NCBI RefSeq assembly: GCF_047511655.1
Contig: NC_133387.1
Span: forward strand, 48,290,353-48,354,352
DNA length: 64,000 nt
Origin: Castor canadensis
Lineage: Eukaryota; Chordata; Mammalia; Rodentia; Castoridae
Direction of reading: 5' to 3'
Position 1 is the stretch's first letter; each line of letters starts with the position of its first letter. This document shows positions 24,090-35,724 of this stretch, piece after piece. A program made the position numbers and the translations under genes. The notes beneath the pieces were generated by a model. The model was not told where the DNA came from, did not search any database, and saw only the letters and a program-made list of their open reading frames with translations.

Positions 24090-24455
24090 CACATTGTTGG
24101 AACAATTTGTAAAATTTGAATGAGGAGGTCTGAAGATTAGTAACAGAATTGTATCCATGCTAAATTCCTGGGTGTGATGACTAAACTGAGATTATATAAT
24201 AAGATGTCTTTATTTTTAAGAATTTATACAAAAGGATTTAGCAGTAATGGGAAATCGGGTCTGCAATTTATTATCACCTATTTTAGGAAATAAATTGTAA
24301 AAAAAAAAAAAGGTAGATGGGTGGATTTATAGAAATGACAAAGCAAATGTGGTAAAATATTAACATTCAATAAATTTGAGTGTGTGGGGATGGCTGCACT
24401 CTATTTAAAACTTTTTGCAAACCCAAAATTATCTCAAAATGAAAATTCTTTAAAA
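24090..24455 (+). mobile_element. Old L1 3' UTR fragment, sense
   Basis: Contains 'gaacaatttgtaaaatttgaatgagg', 'tatccatgctaaattcctggg', 'gacaaagcaaatgtggtaaaatattaac' and the final 'cccaaaattatctcaaaatgaaaa'. This matches the 3' end of old mammalian L1s. An A run interrupts it at 24299-24311. Confidence 0.7.
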
Positions 24456-25487
24456 TAGTGTTTTAATCAAAATGCTAAGAATGGATGATGTTTGTGGGCA
24501 AGACATTTGTGCAAAGAGGACAGAAGGGCAATTTTCTTGTCCTCAGAATGGTGAAGAGAAAATGAAAAGAAGTATTTGCCTTTCAGAAATATTTTGAACA
24601 CAGACTTGATAGAATTTGCTAAGGAGTAGATAAAGGAAATGTAAGAGGAATCACATGACCTCTAGAATTATGGCCTTAGCTCCTGCTGTACTTTTGAGTT
24701 ACTTACCTGTTTGTGAAGGCTGAGAAAAGAATATGTATCAAGAATAAAATCAAGAGTTTGGTTTAGAGCTTTGTTTTTCTAGTTACAAAGGTCCACTCAT
24801 CCTGGGGCAAAAAGCAGGGTAGATGTGCCATCTCAGGAGTCTCCAGTGCCATCTGCCAAGTTTTTGTGTTGCAGTAATCCTCTGAGACAAGCTTTATGGG
24901 CTACAACAGATAGTCGTGCATTAACTTGCCATGTATACAAATGCTAATGCCTATGTCAGTGCACAGTGTCCAAAGGTTCCACCATGGATGAAGATAATAA
25001 AGTCCAGGGGTCTTGTTTCAGGTGAATGTGTAACATGGGGCTATCTTAGACAAACCTAAAGAGGACCAAACACATGCAAAAGTAAATAGAGTTATGGTCT
25101 AATGTATCTCTTGTGATCTCACATTTCTGAAAATTTTTGGGAAATTGAAATAAATTAAAATTGCATCTTTTTTGTGTCCAGATATTTGAATATTAAGAAG
25201 ATGTACCAGATCAAATCAGGTACAGTCATTGAAATGGAAGAGTTCTTTGTTGATTGTTCTTGCAATTTCTAGTGAGATATGACAATGCATATGGGGCCAC
25301 ATCTTAATAAATGTCAATCATGAATTATACACATAAAGTCTTTCCAATAGGAAATCAAATCCATCATGTCCATTAACTCAGCATCAGAATGACTCACAAG
25401 CCTATAAAGTCTATTTTGTGAGAAATTCCAAGTACCTAAAAATTTAAAAATGAGATGAGGGATATTTCACATAGATTATGTTATGCT
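24456..25487. other. Intergenic, nothing recognised
   Basis: AT-rich unique sequence. No repeat, coding exon or RNA gene is seen. Confidence 0.5.
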
Positions 25488-25590
25488 GCTTTTTTTTGTT
25501 TGTCTTGTTCTTTAGCAATACTAGGATTTGAACTCAGAGCTTCAGGCTTGTGAGGTAGGTGCTGTACCTCTTGAGCACCCACGTAGCTTA
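25488..25590 (-). mobile_element. ID-type SINE
   Basis: On + a T-rich tail is followed by 'actaggatttgaactcagagcttcaggcttgtgaggtaggtgctgtacc'. It is a diverged lone ID unit without a B1 part. Confidence 0.8.
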
Positions 25591-25604
25591 TTTCTTGATA
25601 AATC

Positions 25605-26110
25605 AGTTATCAACCACTACAATTCTTATGTGTAACAAACTACCTCAAATCCTGTGACTTCACTTTAATAACTGGTCAACTATTAGGTTGGATTTAATTA
25701 GAAGTTTCTTCTGGTTTCAGCTGCATTTCTTCACATGTCTTGGGGTTGGCTAGCTAGTATTATTTAATGAATAGATGGGATCAACTCAGCAACAATGGTG
25801 GGATGACTTAGTTTCTTCCAAGTTTATCTGAATTAGGCTGGCATGGACAAGTTCTCACAGCATGGTACAATCAGTCAGGCAAAGACTAAACATAAGATGT
25901 ATGTCTTCTTTTAAGTCACTCTTTGTGATATATTTGCTGATCTCATTGGCCCCCACAAGTAAATTGGCTGAGCCTTAAATCAGAGTGGGTAAGGTATAGA
26001 AGGGCCATTTGTGAATATGGGGATGCTACTAATGGAGCCATTAATGCAATTGACTTACAACAGTCAGTACATTGGCCCTAATTATTTACTTTTTCTTACA
26101 TGTAAAATAT
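25605..26110 (-). repeat. MLT1-like LTR fragment, old
   Basis: On + it reads 'gtgtaacaaactacctcaaatcctgtgacttc', then 'cttggggttggctagctagt', 'cctcacag'-like 'gttctcacagcatggtacaatc' and 'ctcattggcccccacaag'. The order resembles the complement of an old MLT1 LTR. Divergence is high, and both family and orientation are uncertain. Confidence 0.4.
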
Positions 26111-26965
26111 ACTAAACCTCTGTGGATGTCCCCAAATTCTCAGTCAAACATGATCACGACCTTGAAGTAAAGGTTCTCATGATCCACACCAGGTTTAGAT
26201 GGGTCTCCTTGGTTGTGACTCCTCTTGATTAGGAGTCATATACTAAAGCTATGAATAGTCTACTCACTCTCACAACCCAACACAGAAGGGAGAGATAGGG
26301 ACATGATGTATGCTACAGACACTTCTGTTTAAAGGGAGGGAGCATGGGAAACATACAGGCATCCCTTCCTACAGTTTCAAATAACTGTTTCTTACCTTTT
26401 TATTTTTGAGCCTTCACTAGCGGCACCCTTAAAAATCCAGATTTCTACTAAAAATCAGCTCAAAGCAATTTAGGCTTTCTCTATCATATTCTTCAAAATT
26501 ATTCCAACCTGAAAAAACAAAACCTGTCAATCAAGAATTCTATGTGTGGCAAAACTATCCTTCCAAACTAGAGAAATTAAGACAGTCCCAGCTAAACAAA
26601 AGCTGGGGATTTGTTGTCATTAGACCTGCCCCATGAGAAATGCTTGAGAGAGTCCTTTAGGTTAAAATGAATTGACACTCGACAGTAACTTGAAATCATA
26701 TAAATAAATAAATAAATATATTCAGTAGCAGTAAATAAGTAGGTAAGTATAAAAGCCATTACCCTTGTAATGGGCAAGTATGAGCCAATACTACTGTAAT
26801 TTTGGTTTGTAGCTCTGCTTTTTATTTTCTACATGAAGATAAATCACTAACCCATGCCATTGAATATGTAGTGTACAAATGTTTAATTTGTGACATCAAT
26901 AACTCTGATAGACAGCTGTAAAGGAGGAAAGTTTTTGAAATTAAGTTGATAATCAATTCAAATTT
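26111..26965. other. Intergenic; short AAAT repeat
   Basis: Mostly unrecognised. (AAAT)4 lies at 26700-26717. No gene or clear mobile element is seen. Confidence 0.5.
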
Positions 26966-27075
26966 AGGAGCTGTGGTTGTAGCTCAGTGGTAGAGGAGCC
27001 TAAACTGCCTTGAACTAAATTTAGCTTGCCTACAATGAATGAGGCCTTGGATTTGATCCCCAGCTCTGTTTAGGA
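26966..27075 (+). mobile_element. ID-type SINE with internal insertion
   Basis: The sequence 'gctgtggttgtagctcagtggtagagg' is followed by about 30 extra bases, then 'gaatgaggccttggatttgatccccagctc'. The A-box-like and B-box-like parts of the tRNA unit are both visible. Confidence 0.8.
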
Positions 27076-27109
27076 TATTAAATGTGAGCCCGTGGTAATC
27101 ATAGGAAAA

Positions 27110-27425
27110 TATCTACAAAATTCACATAAAATGAAATAAAAAGGGCCACAAACTTTTCACTATAAAAAAACATCAACTAAATACCAAAAAAGGCAGTACT
27201 GGAAGAAATGAAGGACCAAAAAATGAAATAAACTAATATAAAAACTATATGGCATGCAGAAAATGATCTACAAAGTGCAGAAGAAAGTCATTTCTTATTA
27301 ACAGTTACTTTAAAGTAAATGAATTAAAATTTCCAGCCAAGACAGATATTGGCAGGTGATTTTTAAAAACATTACAAATACACAATCAACAAACACAAAT
27401 AGGTTGAAAGAATCAGTTGAGTTTT
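27110..27425 (+). mobile_element. L1 ORF2 5' fragment, old, sense
   Basis: Contains 'gaaagtcatttcttattaacagttactttaaagtaaatgaattaaaatttcc' and 'agacagatattggcagg', which is the ORF2 start region of L1. Stops are frequent. Confidence 0.65.
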
Positions 27426-27504
27426 TTGACAAGGGTTCCAAAACCATTCAATGGTGGAAGTCCTCAATGCGTGATTTTAGGAAAGATGGGTATTCACATG
27501 CAAA

Positions 27505-27705
27505 AGAATGAGACTAAAGGTGGGTGGGATATAATCACACCTGCAATTTCAGCTGCTTCTAATTTCAAGCAGGAATATCACAAGTTAGAGACAACTTAGC
27601 AAAATCTTATCTCAAATAAAATTTGAAAAGGGATTGGGATATAGTTCAGTGGTAGAGTATTTGCCTTGCAAATACTGGTTCAATCTCCAGTACTAAAAAA
27701 AAAAG
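27505..27705 (+). mobile_element. B1-ID dimeric SINE between L1 pieces
   Basis: A diverged B1 unit ('aatcacacctgcaatttcagctgc', 'gcaaaatcttatctcaaa') is followed by an ID unit ('gggatatagttcagtggtagagtatttgccttgc') and an A tail at 27692-27705. It separates two L1 fragments. Confidence 0.85.
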
Positions 27706-27714
27706 AAGAAAGAA

Positions 27715-28440
27715 AAATGAGACCTGACTCTCACCTTGCACTATATTTTAAAAAATTCAATATGAATCAAAAACCTGAACTTAAAACTTAAGACTATAAA
27801 ACTCTTAGAAAAATAGAAATATTAGACTTCATGAAAGTTAAAAATCTGTAGGCATCAAAAAATACCATCAAGAGACTGAAAAGAAAATCCACAGAATGGG
27901 AGAAAATGTTTGCAAACCATATAACTGATAAGGGATTTGTACCTTGTGAAAAGAATTCCTACGGCTCAAAAACAAAAATCCAAACAATCCAATGGAAAAA
28001 TGGGCAATAGACACTTTTCTAAAGAAAATATACAAATGGCCAGTAAGCACATGAAAAGATTCAAATCCTCTGGAATATTATAAAATATAGATGAAATGAT
28101 CATGTCTACAGATGTTGAAAAGATATCCAACAAAAATTCTAACTCTTATTTTGACCAAATTAAAAAAAAAAACCCTCTAAAATAAATAGGACATTAGGTG
28201 CTACTTCCTAGTAGGCTCTATCCTGTCAGCAAAGTGGAATATCAAAGTACTCTGAACAAAGCGCGATTTTACTTGGAGCATCATGGGAAGACCAGAAGAA
28301 GAAAACATTACAGCAAAATAATGTAAAGACATTAGAAGAAGAAAAAAATAAAGTTATCAATACTTAAGGATGATATGATTGCATATCTGAAAATGGAAGA
28401 CAACTCTGACTTAAAAAAAAAAAGCAATAGGGGAGGGTAC
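27715..28440 (+). mobile_element. L1 ORF2 fragments, sense
   Basis: Positions 27720-28075 match the ORF2 3' region ('caatatgaatcaaaaacctg', 'gggagaaaatgtttgcaaacc', 'caatggaaaaatgggcaatag', 'cacatgaaaagattc'). Positions 28080-28440 return to an earlier ORF2 part ('gatgttgaaaagatatccaac', 'gatgatatgattgcatatctg'), so the pieces are out of order or come from two insertions. No frame is intact. Confidence 0.75.
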
Positions 28441-28454
28441 TTTCACCAATAGAA

Positions 28455-28772
28455 ACCGTTTTTTTTGTTTGTTTGGTTGGTTTTTTTGGTGGTACTGGGG
28501 TTTGAGCCCAGGGCTTTACACTTACTGGTCAAGTGCTCTAACACTTGAGCTATGCTCCCAGTCCTTTTATGCTTTAGTTATTTTTTTCATTTTGCCCAGG
28601 ACCAGCCTCAGAACATAACCCTTCTACGTATGCCTCCTATGCAGTTAGGTTCACGGGAGCACCAGCACTCCCATCTTATTGGTTGAGATGGGCTGGTCTC
28701 AAACTGAGACTTCCTGATGTCCATTTCCAAATTACCTGGGATTACCAGCATGTGACACCACACCTGGCCTGA
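28455..28772 (-). mobile_element. Composite SINE: two B1 parts plus ID
   Basis: On + a T/G-rich tail leads into the ID unit ('ggtggtactggggtttgagc', 'gctctaacacttgagctatgc'; 28478-28563). Two B1-like stretches follow (28565-28690 and 28691-28772, ending 'gtgacaccacacctggcc'). Confidence 0.8.
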
Positions 28773-28999
28773 AACATTTTCTAGCATGCTCTGACATAAT
28801 AGCATAATAGAAAGCCTCTATAAAGACTGAGTGAGGCTGTTGCATGAATAGTTAGTGATACAGGGTAAAAGGTACATAAATTCTCTCATACACTATGAGT
28901 TTAAGGGTATGTTATAGGTAACAAGTCAAGTCATTTATGAGGAAGATGGACTATTAAGAAATAGCTCTGGCAAGTATGTGGTCACTTGAAGCAAAACTG

Positions 29000-29325
29000 A
29001 ATTGAATCTATCACACATTATAAAGTTATGGAAAAAATATGGTTTCCTTTATTACTTTTCTTTATTAAAGAAGAATGGAGAAATCCTCTTTATTCAAAAA
29101 CTATTCAAAATCCAAAGGTCATAAAATAAAAAACGGACACAATCTGCTATATTAAACCTTTTTTTTGCAGAGCAAAAACATAAGCAAAGCAAAAGATAGA
29201 CTGAGATTAAAAAAAAAGTATTTGTAATCTTATATCGTAGATAAAGGGCTAATTTCCCAAATATATAAAAAATTCTTAGAAGTTGATAAGAAAAAGACCA
29301 ACAATAAATAAGTGGTTGCTGTGGC
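29000..29325 (+). mobile_element. L1 ORF2 fragment, left half
   Basis: Contains 'gataaagggctaatttcccaaatatataaaaaattctt' and 'gataagaaaaagaccaac', the ORF2 3' region. It is cut at about 29325 by an MLT1 LTR and resumes at 29668. Confidence 0.75.
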
Positions 29326-29667
29326 ATGAACGTTTGTGCTACCTTCCTCCAATTCTTATATTGAAACCCTAACCCCCACTATGATGGTTGTAAGATGTGG
29401 GACCTTTGGGAGGTGATTAAGCCATGAGGCAGAGACCTCATAAATACATTTAGTGCCCTTATAAAAGAGACGCCAGAGAGCTGTCTTGCCTTTTCCACCA
29501 TGTGAGAACCCAGCAAGAAGACAGTTGTTTATGAACCAGGAAACAGGACGCCAAATCTGCCAGTGCTTTGATCCCCAGCCTCCAGAACAGAGAAAAATAA
29601 ATTTCATTGTTTATGAGCCACCTCGTCTGTAGTATTGTGCTGTAGCAGCTTAAATGGACTAAGAGAG
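29326..29667 (+). mobile_element. MLT1-type LTR nested in L1
   Basis: Full-length-looking LTR: 'tattgaaaccctaacccccac', 'gggacctttgggaggtgattaagccatgagg', 'cccttataaaagagacgcc', 'tgagaacccagcaagaaga', 'ccagcctccagaacagagaa' and the end 'gcagcttaaatggactaag'. It is an ERVL-MaLR LTR. The L1 around it is therefore older. Confidence 0.85.
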
Positions 29668-30150
29668 GACAAGCAAGACAGGCAAACCATTCACAAAGAG
29701 AACTATTAATGGGCTTTCAATATATGACAAAGTACAGGTTAATAGCACACCATGGTGGGGAAGAAGCTGTTGTGTTGGGGACATAGCACTGGTGCATTGC
29801 TGCTGGAAGAATAAGTTCCTAAAGTCCATGTAGAGGGCAATCTAGCTGTAAATATTAAAATTAAAAGTGCATATACCCTATAATCCAGTAATTCCACACC
29901 TGGTTACTTATCTTATACATATACCCCCACTGGTGGAACATGAGATGTAAATGAGGCTACTCAGTGCACATTACTTTCCATGTTATTTGGTTGGCACTAA
30001 CACCACCAATAAGGGAGGGATGATGACATGAGGCATCCATACCATACAACACTACGCAATGGTGAGAAAGAATACAGAAGTCAGGCATCGAGAGGGAAAG
30101 ATCTCAGGAATACTATTAGATGAAAAAAGTGCAGAAATGTGGTACAGGTA
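29668..30150 (+). mobile_element. L1 ORF2 fragment, right half
   Basis: Resumes with 'acaggcaaaccattcacaaag' and continues with 'ccctataatccagtaattccacacc', 'tatacatatacccccactgg' and 'cactacgcaatggtgag'. It is a decayed ORF2 3' region, interrupted by unmatched stretches. Confidence 0.65.
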
Positions 30151-31074
30151 TTTCCACTTCCTTGCAGTGCGCACTGGAGCTTTATAAAAAAGAAAAGTTA
30201 GTAGGCGTGGCCACAAGGAGTTGGGGCGTAGCAGTCACGAGAACTAGGCACATTTCTGAAAGACTGAACAGAAGGTAAAACTTTTCACTATTTGCTCTTC
30301 ATATTTTTGTTTTCTCAACCATCTAAATATATTCCCTGTTCAAAAATAAACATATGCGAAAGAAATAAGGAAGGAACTCGCCCTTGAAAGAAGAAATCAT
30401 AGGGCAAGGGCTGGCGCCGGTATACATTCATTCCTATTTCCGCTGTCTTCATGTGGCCCTTCTGGTATGTTAAAGATGACCAGAATGCTGAGAGAGAGGC
30501 TTACCAATCCTCTGGTGTCCTCTTTCTGATCTCCCTATATAACTCCATTGGTATTTTCAAGGTTTGCACCTTGCCAAAAATGAAGTGTGCACATGATTTT
30601 GTACAGTAAATGATGGGGTCACTGAAATTTTAATTTTTGTTTCCTAACATGCCTGTTCCTATACACAGTCTTGCCCGGATAATAGTAGAACTCTGAGGAA
30701 AGAAATAAACAGAACCACTAGTGTGGCAGAAGCAGGGTCTAGAAGGCTCAAGTCAATAGAAAAGAAATAAAAACTAGATCATTGCAACAGGTTAGAAAAA
30801 GAAAAATCACGGTGTTAAAGAGTAATAAGCAAAAAATATATAAAGAAAGATGAAAGTAGTAAAGGAAAAGTTACAGTTATCCGAATAAATGTGACACTGT
30901 GACTGTCTCCTGGCCAGTATGTGCATGCAGCTGTTCTGTGTGGTTGACTGAGAGTGCAGAATTAGACATTAACTGCCAGGGGGTGCAGAAGTAGGAGAAA
31001 GATTGCATATTAATAACCTGACCATATTAAGCATATTAATTTCCATATTAATAACCTAACCAGAAAAGCCATCA
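30151..31074. other. Intergenic, nothing recognised
   Basis: Contains a slightly GC-richer stretch at 30190-30260 and 30400-30430, otherwise AT-rich. No gene or repeat is named. Confidence 0.45.
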
Positions 31075-31375
31075 TATGGCCACACTGTGATGGGCCGAGG
31101 GCATAATTAACATCTGGCCAAGATTCCCTCAGAAAAAAACTGAGAATTTGCTCTTAATCACAGACAGATGGAGCATTGAAGACCTATAGTTCTGCTCCAT
31201 ATAGCACAGACTCAATAATGTCACTCCTAAAGTGTTTACGGAAGATGTAACTAAAAGCACACTGTAGCACATTTAAAAAGAGAGTGAAAACTCAATAAAG
31301 TTTCTACAGAATGACACTTTTGAGCAGGTTGCTTCCTGATGTACCCTCCAAGTTAAACTAGTTAAACAATGGAGA
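31075..31375 (+). repeat. LTR-like repeat, copy A
   Basis: Shares a collinear series of phrases with 35725-35990: 'ggccaagattc', 'cacagacagatgg', 'agtgtttacggaagatgtaactaaa' and 'cttcctgatgtaccctccaagttaaa'. The pattern is like an old ERVL-type LTR, but I cannot name the family. Confidence 0.6.
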
Positions 31376-32279
31376 CTGAAGAAGTTGAACAAAGTAAGAT
31401 ACCATATGGAATCATGAACTATAAACTAGCCATAAACTGTAGAACACCTTGCCTAAAAAAATCCTAAGAGTCCTTCATGAAAGGGTATTAAGTAGGCTTA
31501 TGAATTTTTAAAATGTTTTTTCAATTTGCTTTTTAATTTTGTTTTATGGAATTTCTTTTGAATAATGCAAATATTTCCCTCTTAGAATCAAGTATTATAA
31601 ATCATATGGATTTTACTTTCTTTTATTTATATGCTTAAGCTATTCTTTCTATATCAGAAATTAGATAAAAGCAAAATTATATTTTATTTACCTTCTTTTC
31701 TTATTAAAATTGTATGTCCTCTATATTAGGAATTTTTCTGTATATACATGACGCTATTCCCAGGTTTTATTCTGGTTCTTAGATGAGGGACATGAATTTG
31801 ATTGTGAATCTGGGTTATCATTATTAGCTTCAAATACTCCTTATTTTCTATGGTTGTCATGGAAATATGCTGCTCAGATCTCTCTTCAAAAAATGCACTG
31901 TGAGAAAGGCCATTAACAGACAATCTCCAACCAGTGGACACTGGCACTTGCCTAGTGTTCAGAGAAGCTATAGTTCTCCCTGGATCCCAGCCTATGACTG
32001 GCCAGAGCAGCAGTAGTAGAACAGCTCACTGCTGCTCAATGTTTAACATCTTTGATGGATATTCTTAGTTCTGGGTTTTCCCCATCTTCTTAGCCAAGAC
32101 TTCCTTGACACTGCACTGCAATCTGAAGATTTTCTTACTCAACTTTCCCTCAAATGTCAGAACTACATGGACATCGGGATAATATGTCAGACCTGCACTG
32201 TGGCCCAGTGACTTTCTCTGCTGACCCCTAGTATCTTTTTTCTCCTTTATCTTTCACATGTATTTCCCTGAGCAAATTT
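31376..32279. other. Intergenic, nothing recognised
   Basis: AT-rich to 31760, then mixed. No repeat family or gene is recognised. Confidence 0.45.
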
Positions 32280-33610
32280 ATTGCACCTCTAATTCTGTCT
32301 ACTTCTGGGGGACTTAAAACTGACACAGTTGGCACATGGAGTGTCCGAGTGTAGATGGTAAAATGAGGTTAGGAGACTGGCTCACTTGTGCTCAGTTGGC
32401 AATGAAGAGACATTGCTAAGTAGAATGAGGGTGGATAAGAAGATGGCTTAATTGGTGAAGTTTTCATGGGTAGTGCTTCGGGAGCATGTCCTTACCAGGG
32501 TGATAATTGAGGCAGTACATGGTTCGGTTCCGGAAAGAACCTTTGTAAGCCTACAAAGACAATGAAGTAATTGGTTGAATTCATGTTCTGCAGATGAATA
32601 TTGAGCAGCTCAAAGAAATAGGCTGTTTTATAGCCACAGAGCCTTTTTGGTAGCTTACAAGGAAGGCTTTATGTACTTACCTGGCAAGGGTGACACCATG
32701 ATCACAAAAGGGTCTTATATCCTGCAGTGGGAGAGCAACACAACTGAGGAATAAGATTGGGATTTACTCACTTGAGTGACAAAACTCCAAAGATCTTTAA
32801 ATGCTCAAAGTAGATCTGTAACACTAAGTCAGGACCCACACAGGAAACATGGGATCCTGAAACATGGGCTGGGGACATACAAAGAATTAGGTTGGGTTTC
32901 ATGATGAAGTTTATTGCCCCCAGATGGTGCCATGTAACTGCCAGAAGCTACTGTAACAAAGTCTTAGGGATAGCCAGAGGGTATTTATGACAAGGAGTCA
33001 TAGAGACAGATAATAGAATGTGGTGTTCCTAGAGGAATAATAGAGGTGATAGGAATTGACTATGCCACTTAGTATCTATAATTAGAGGGCAAGAATGGAG
33101 GAACAAAGGGACAAGAGCAGCAGCCTCAAAAAATGTCACAGTCGCTTGTTTAGTTTCCAAACCTGAGATTTGTTCAGATCTGGAACCCACTGACTGAAGT
33201 TGGCCAAGTTCCTAAAAGAAAGACCCCTGTGATTCTATAAAAAAAGATACCATAAAGATGTCTCCAGTCCTTTCTATAGAGTTCTCCGAACATTTATTCA
33301 TGTGTATACTGCTTTGTAAATGACAATTTGACATAGGAGACAAAACTGTATTCATTAGCATCTGGCTATGGGAACTCTTTCACTCTGGGTCATAAGATAT
33401 CTGAGGAGTTCTGGGCGATCTGAACATCCCACGTGTTAATACAAATGGTTTCTGGTCACTAAACTAGTGGACGTGTACCTGAGACCTCACCAGTCTGCTC
33501 TTGCAATGAAACCATGTCTAGCCAACAGAGGGGATCCCAGTCAGCTGCCTTGGTTGAGTTTTTTGTAGTGGACTGTTATTCCTCATGATCCATCTGGTAT
33601 CTATAGGGCC
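32280..33610 (+). repeat. Possible MaLR internal region, very old
   Basis: Less AT-rich than its surroundings, with no recognisable coding. It directly precedes a sense MaLR LTR (33615-34080), and phrases such as 'atctatagggccagactgctgaactgatta' just before that LTR resemble MaLR internal ends. No protein domain can be read. This is inferred from position and weak similarity only. Confidence 0.3.
32673..32726 (+). pseudogene. Truncated U1 snRNA pseudogene
   Basis: GTACTTACCTGGC at 32673-32685 begins a match to the U1 snRNA 5' end, including the splice-site-pairing sequence. The match continues through 'accatgatcac' at 32695-32705. About 30 of the first 33-34 U1 bases agree. After that an about 20-base part of U1 is missing, and a weaker match ('cttatatcctgca') ends near 32726. 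The rest of the 164-nt RNA (Sm site and last stem) is absent and I see no proximal sequence element upstream, so it cannot make U1. The 5' end is intact and the 3' end truncated, as is common for U1 pseudogenes. Confidence 0.72.
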
Positions 33611-33614
33611 AGAC

Positions 33615-34080
33615 TGCTGAACTGATTAGATTCAAGGTTTGAATATGAAGTGTAAAAGGCTCACGTGTGAAGGTTTTGTCCCCTTCTGGTGGATCTAGTT
33701 ATGGAGAGGTGATTGGATCTTGAGGGCTCTGACCTCAACTGTGATGAGTTCATCGCTCAATGGCATTGTTGGAAGATGATGGAAACTTTTGTAAGTGGGA
33801 CCTAGTTGGAGGAAGCAGGTTTCTGAGCGGGTGTCATTGGGGGCTATATTTTGTTCAGGGGCTCCTTCTATGTCTCTTGCTGCTATTTGGCTACCATTAG
33901 CTGAGCTGCCTGCTCTGCCGCACACTTCCATCACCATGATATACTGCCTACCTTCAGGCCCAAAGCAGTGGTTCTAGATGACTTTGAACCTTGAAACCTC
34001 TAAACCATGAGGCAAAATAAAGCATTCCTCGTTGCTTTAGTACTTGTCACAGTGATGAAAACTGAGACGCACCAACAGCT
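33615..34080 (+). mobile_element. MaLR-type LTR, sense, nearly complete
   Basis: Contains 'gtttgaatatgaagtgtaaaaggctcacg', 'ggtgattggatcttgagggctctg', 'gggacctagttggaggaagcagg', 'tgatatactgcctaccttcaggccc', 'ccatgaggcaaaataaag' and the end 'agtgatgaaaactgagac'. It has the usual MaLR order with an AATAAA poly(A) signal near 34017. It is the same family as 22545-22960 and 47790-48100. Confidence 0.82.
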
Positions 34081-34164
34081 CTACAACCCTTTGTAACCTT
34101 AGTGTTCTGCCATAGGAAACACAGTGCAGTAATCAAAAGAAATATGAATTTGATTTTTTAAAAA

Positions 34165-34375
34165 ATTAAAGTGTATGCAAGAAATTAAATTCACTCAAAA
34201 TAGAAGGCAAGTAGCAACTGGGAAAAGTATTTGCAAAACTAGACAAAATATTATTGTCCTTATTATACAGAGAGCACTTATAGAAGACCAAAAAAAACCA
34301 AGCCTTTAGGTTACAGACAGATAAAGGAAATGAACAGGCATTTTACTAAGAAAAAAATTGAAAACTGCAAATAAT
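34165..34375 (+). mobile_element. Old L1 ORF2 fragment
   Basis: Contains 'tgtatgcaagaaattaaattcac', 'gggaaaagtatttgcaaaac' and 'ggaaatgaacaggcattttactaag', the ORF2 3' region in sense orientation. It is degraded. Confidence 0.6.
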
Positions 34376-35377
34376 TGATTATAGCTTGGTTCTCCGACTG
34401 GCCCAACTACCAAAAGATTGTTTTCCCTTAACAGTAGGGAGAGAACATGTGACTCATGGCCATTCTGTAGGCAGCACCCTGAACATGTGACAATAGGAAG
34501 CAAGTATCCACAAAGGTTTCTATTCTGCCCTGAGGACAAGTGTGCACCACCATCTTGAGGCTGTTTCATCTGGCCCTCAGAGCAGCAACATCCAAAAGGC
34601 AAATAGAATTGCCCGTTTGGGAAGAAACAGGCAGACATACTACTAGCATTTATGGTAAACAAACAGAAAAAAATGGAAAACACTGACTTGAGAATAAAGA
34701 AACACTTAAAATGAACAGGATAACGAGAACTTCCAGCTTTGCTTTTGTGCTGTGAATATTTGCTATAGGAACATTTTACAAGCCATGTACGAAGAATAAT
34801 GGGGAGATAAATGACTTAGTGCCTAAGGATGGTAAAAGTACTATCTGTATACTCTGACCTTATGACTCATCTTGACTGTTGTGGTCTGAAGAAATACTTA
34901 AAAGCACCAGACTGCTTCATTTCAAGAAAGGATATAAAGGCAGCTTAGGGAACAAGGCAAAACATAGCCAGATAATACCATCTGAAGTGGACAAGAAAGA
35001 AAAAGTAGCCAAGAATGAGGCTAATGTAAATACGAATACCAAAGTGTCCTGTTCTTTGGGATGGAGCACACTTTATTTCTAGTTTTTAGCAGCAAAAATA
35101 GAAAGCTAAGTCAGTGTTTCAAGATAGTAGCAAAGCAACTGATAAGAAACAAAAGTACCTCAGTACGGCCAGAATGACATATTTGAAAGTTCACAAGATG
35201 TTATTTTGTAATGTAATCACAAATATTCTCACAGATGAAATGATGAATTCCATAAGACCGTTTTAGGATATCCTGCCATGCAGATTGGTAACTTCAAATT
35301 CAAGGGAAATTCTAGGGATGAATTGGGAAGTTATTGTCCAGGTGATCTTTGCTGGGTGACTTAATTCTGGGAGTACA
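34376..35377. other. Unidentified intergenic block
   Basis: 34380-34690 is less AT-rich than its flanks and holds an open frame of 125 codons on the - strand with no recognisable domain. 34690-35377 has no recognised family. The block abuts L1 on the left and an L1 3' end on the right. Confidence 0.4.
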
Positions 35378-35515
35378 TTTTATTATTATTATTATTATTA
35401 TTTATTGTTGTGCTTGGTGGGGGGGTACACTGTGGCACTTACAAAAGTTCTTACAATGTATCAGATATATCATACTTGAATTCACCTCCCCCCACATACA
35501 CACCAAGAATCTGAG
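35378..35515 (-). mobile_element. Lineage-type L1 3' terminus, antisense, with TTA repeat
   Basis: On + a (TTA)n tract (35378-35405) represents the L1 tail. Then come 'tacactgtggcacttacaaaag' and 'atatcatacttgaattcacc', the complement of the L1 3' terminus at 36770-36840. Only about 110 bases of element are present. Confidence 0.8.
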
Positions 35516-35724
35516 GAAGTGATAAAAAAGCAAATCCTTAATATTCGTTATAAAGTGTTTGCCACAGCCAAATCCATAGATGATATATATTGGCTAGTTT
35601 GGGTTCAATACTGGACATCCTATACCTGGAGTTCACCTACACTAGGGTTCTAGGGAAAAAGTGTTCTTAATGGGACATTGAGCTGGTGCAGGAGCGACAT
35701 CTTTTGGGGAAAATTAAGAGTTTA

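Noticed and set aside
34306..34683. 125-codon frame on the - strand
   Set aside because: No domain is recognised and it overlaps an L1 fragment. The block itself is reported as unidentified sequence.
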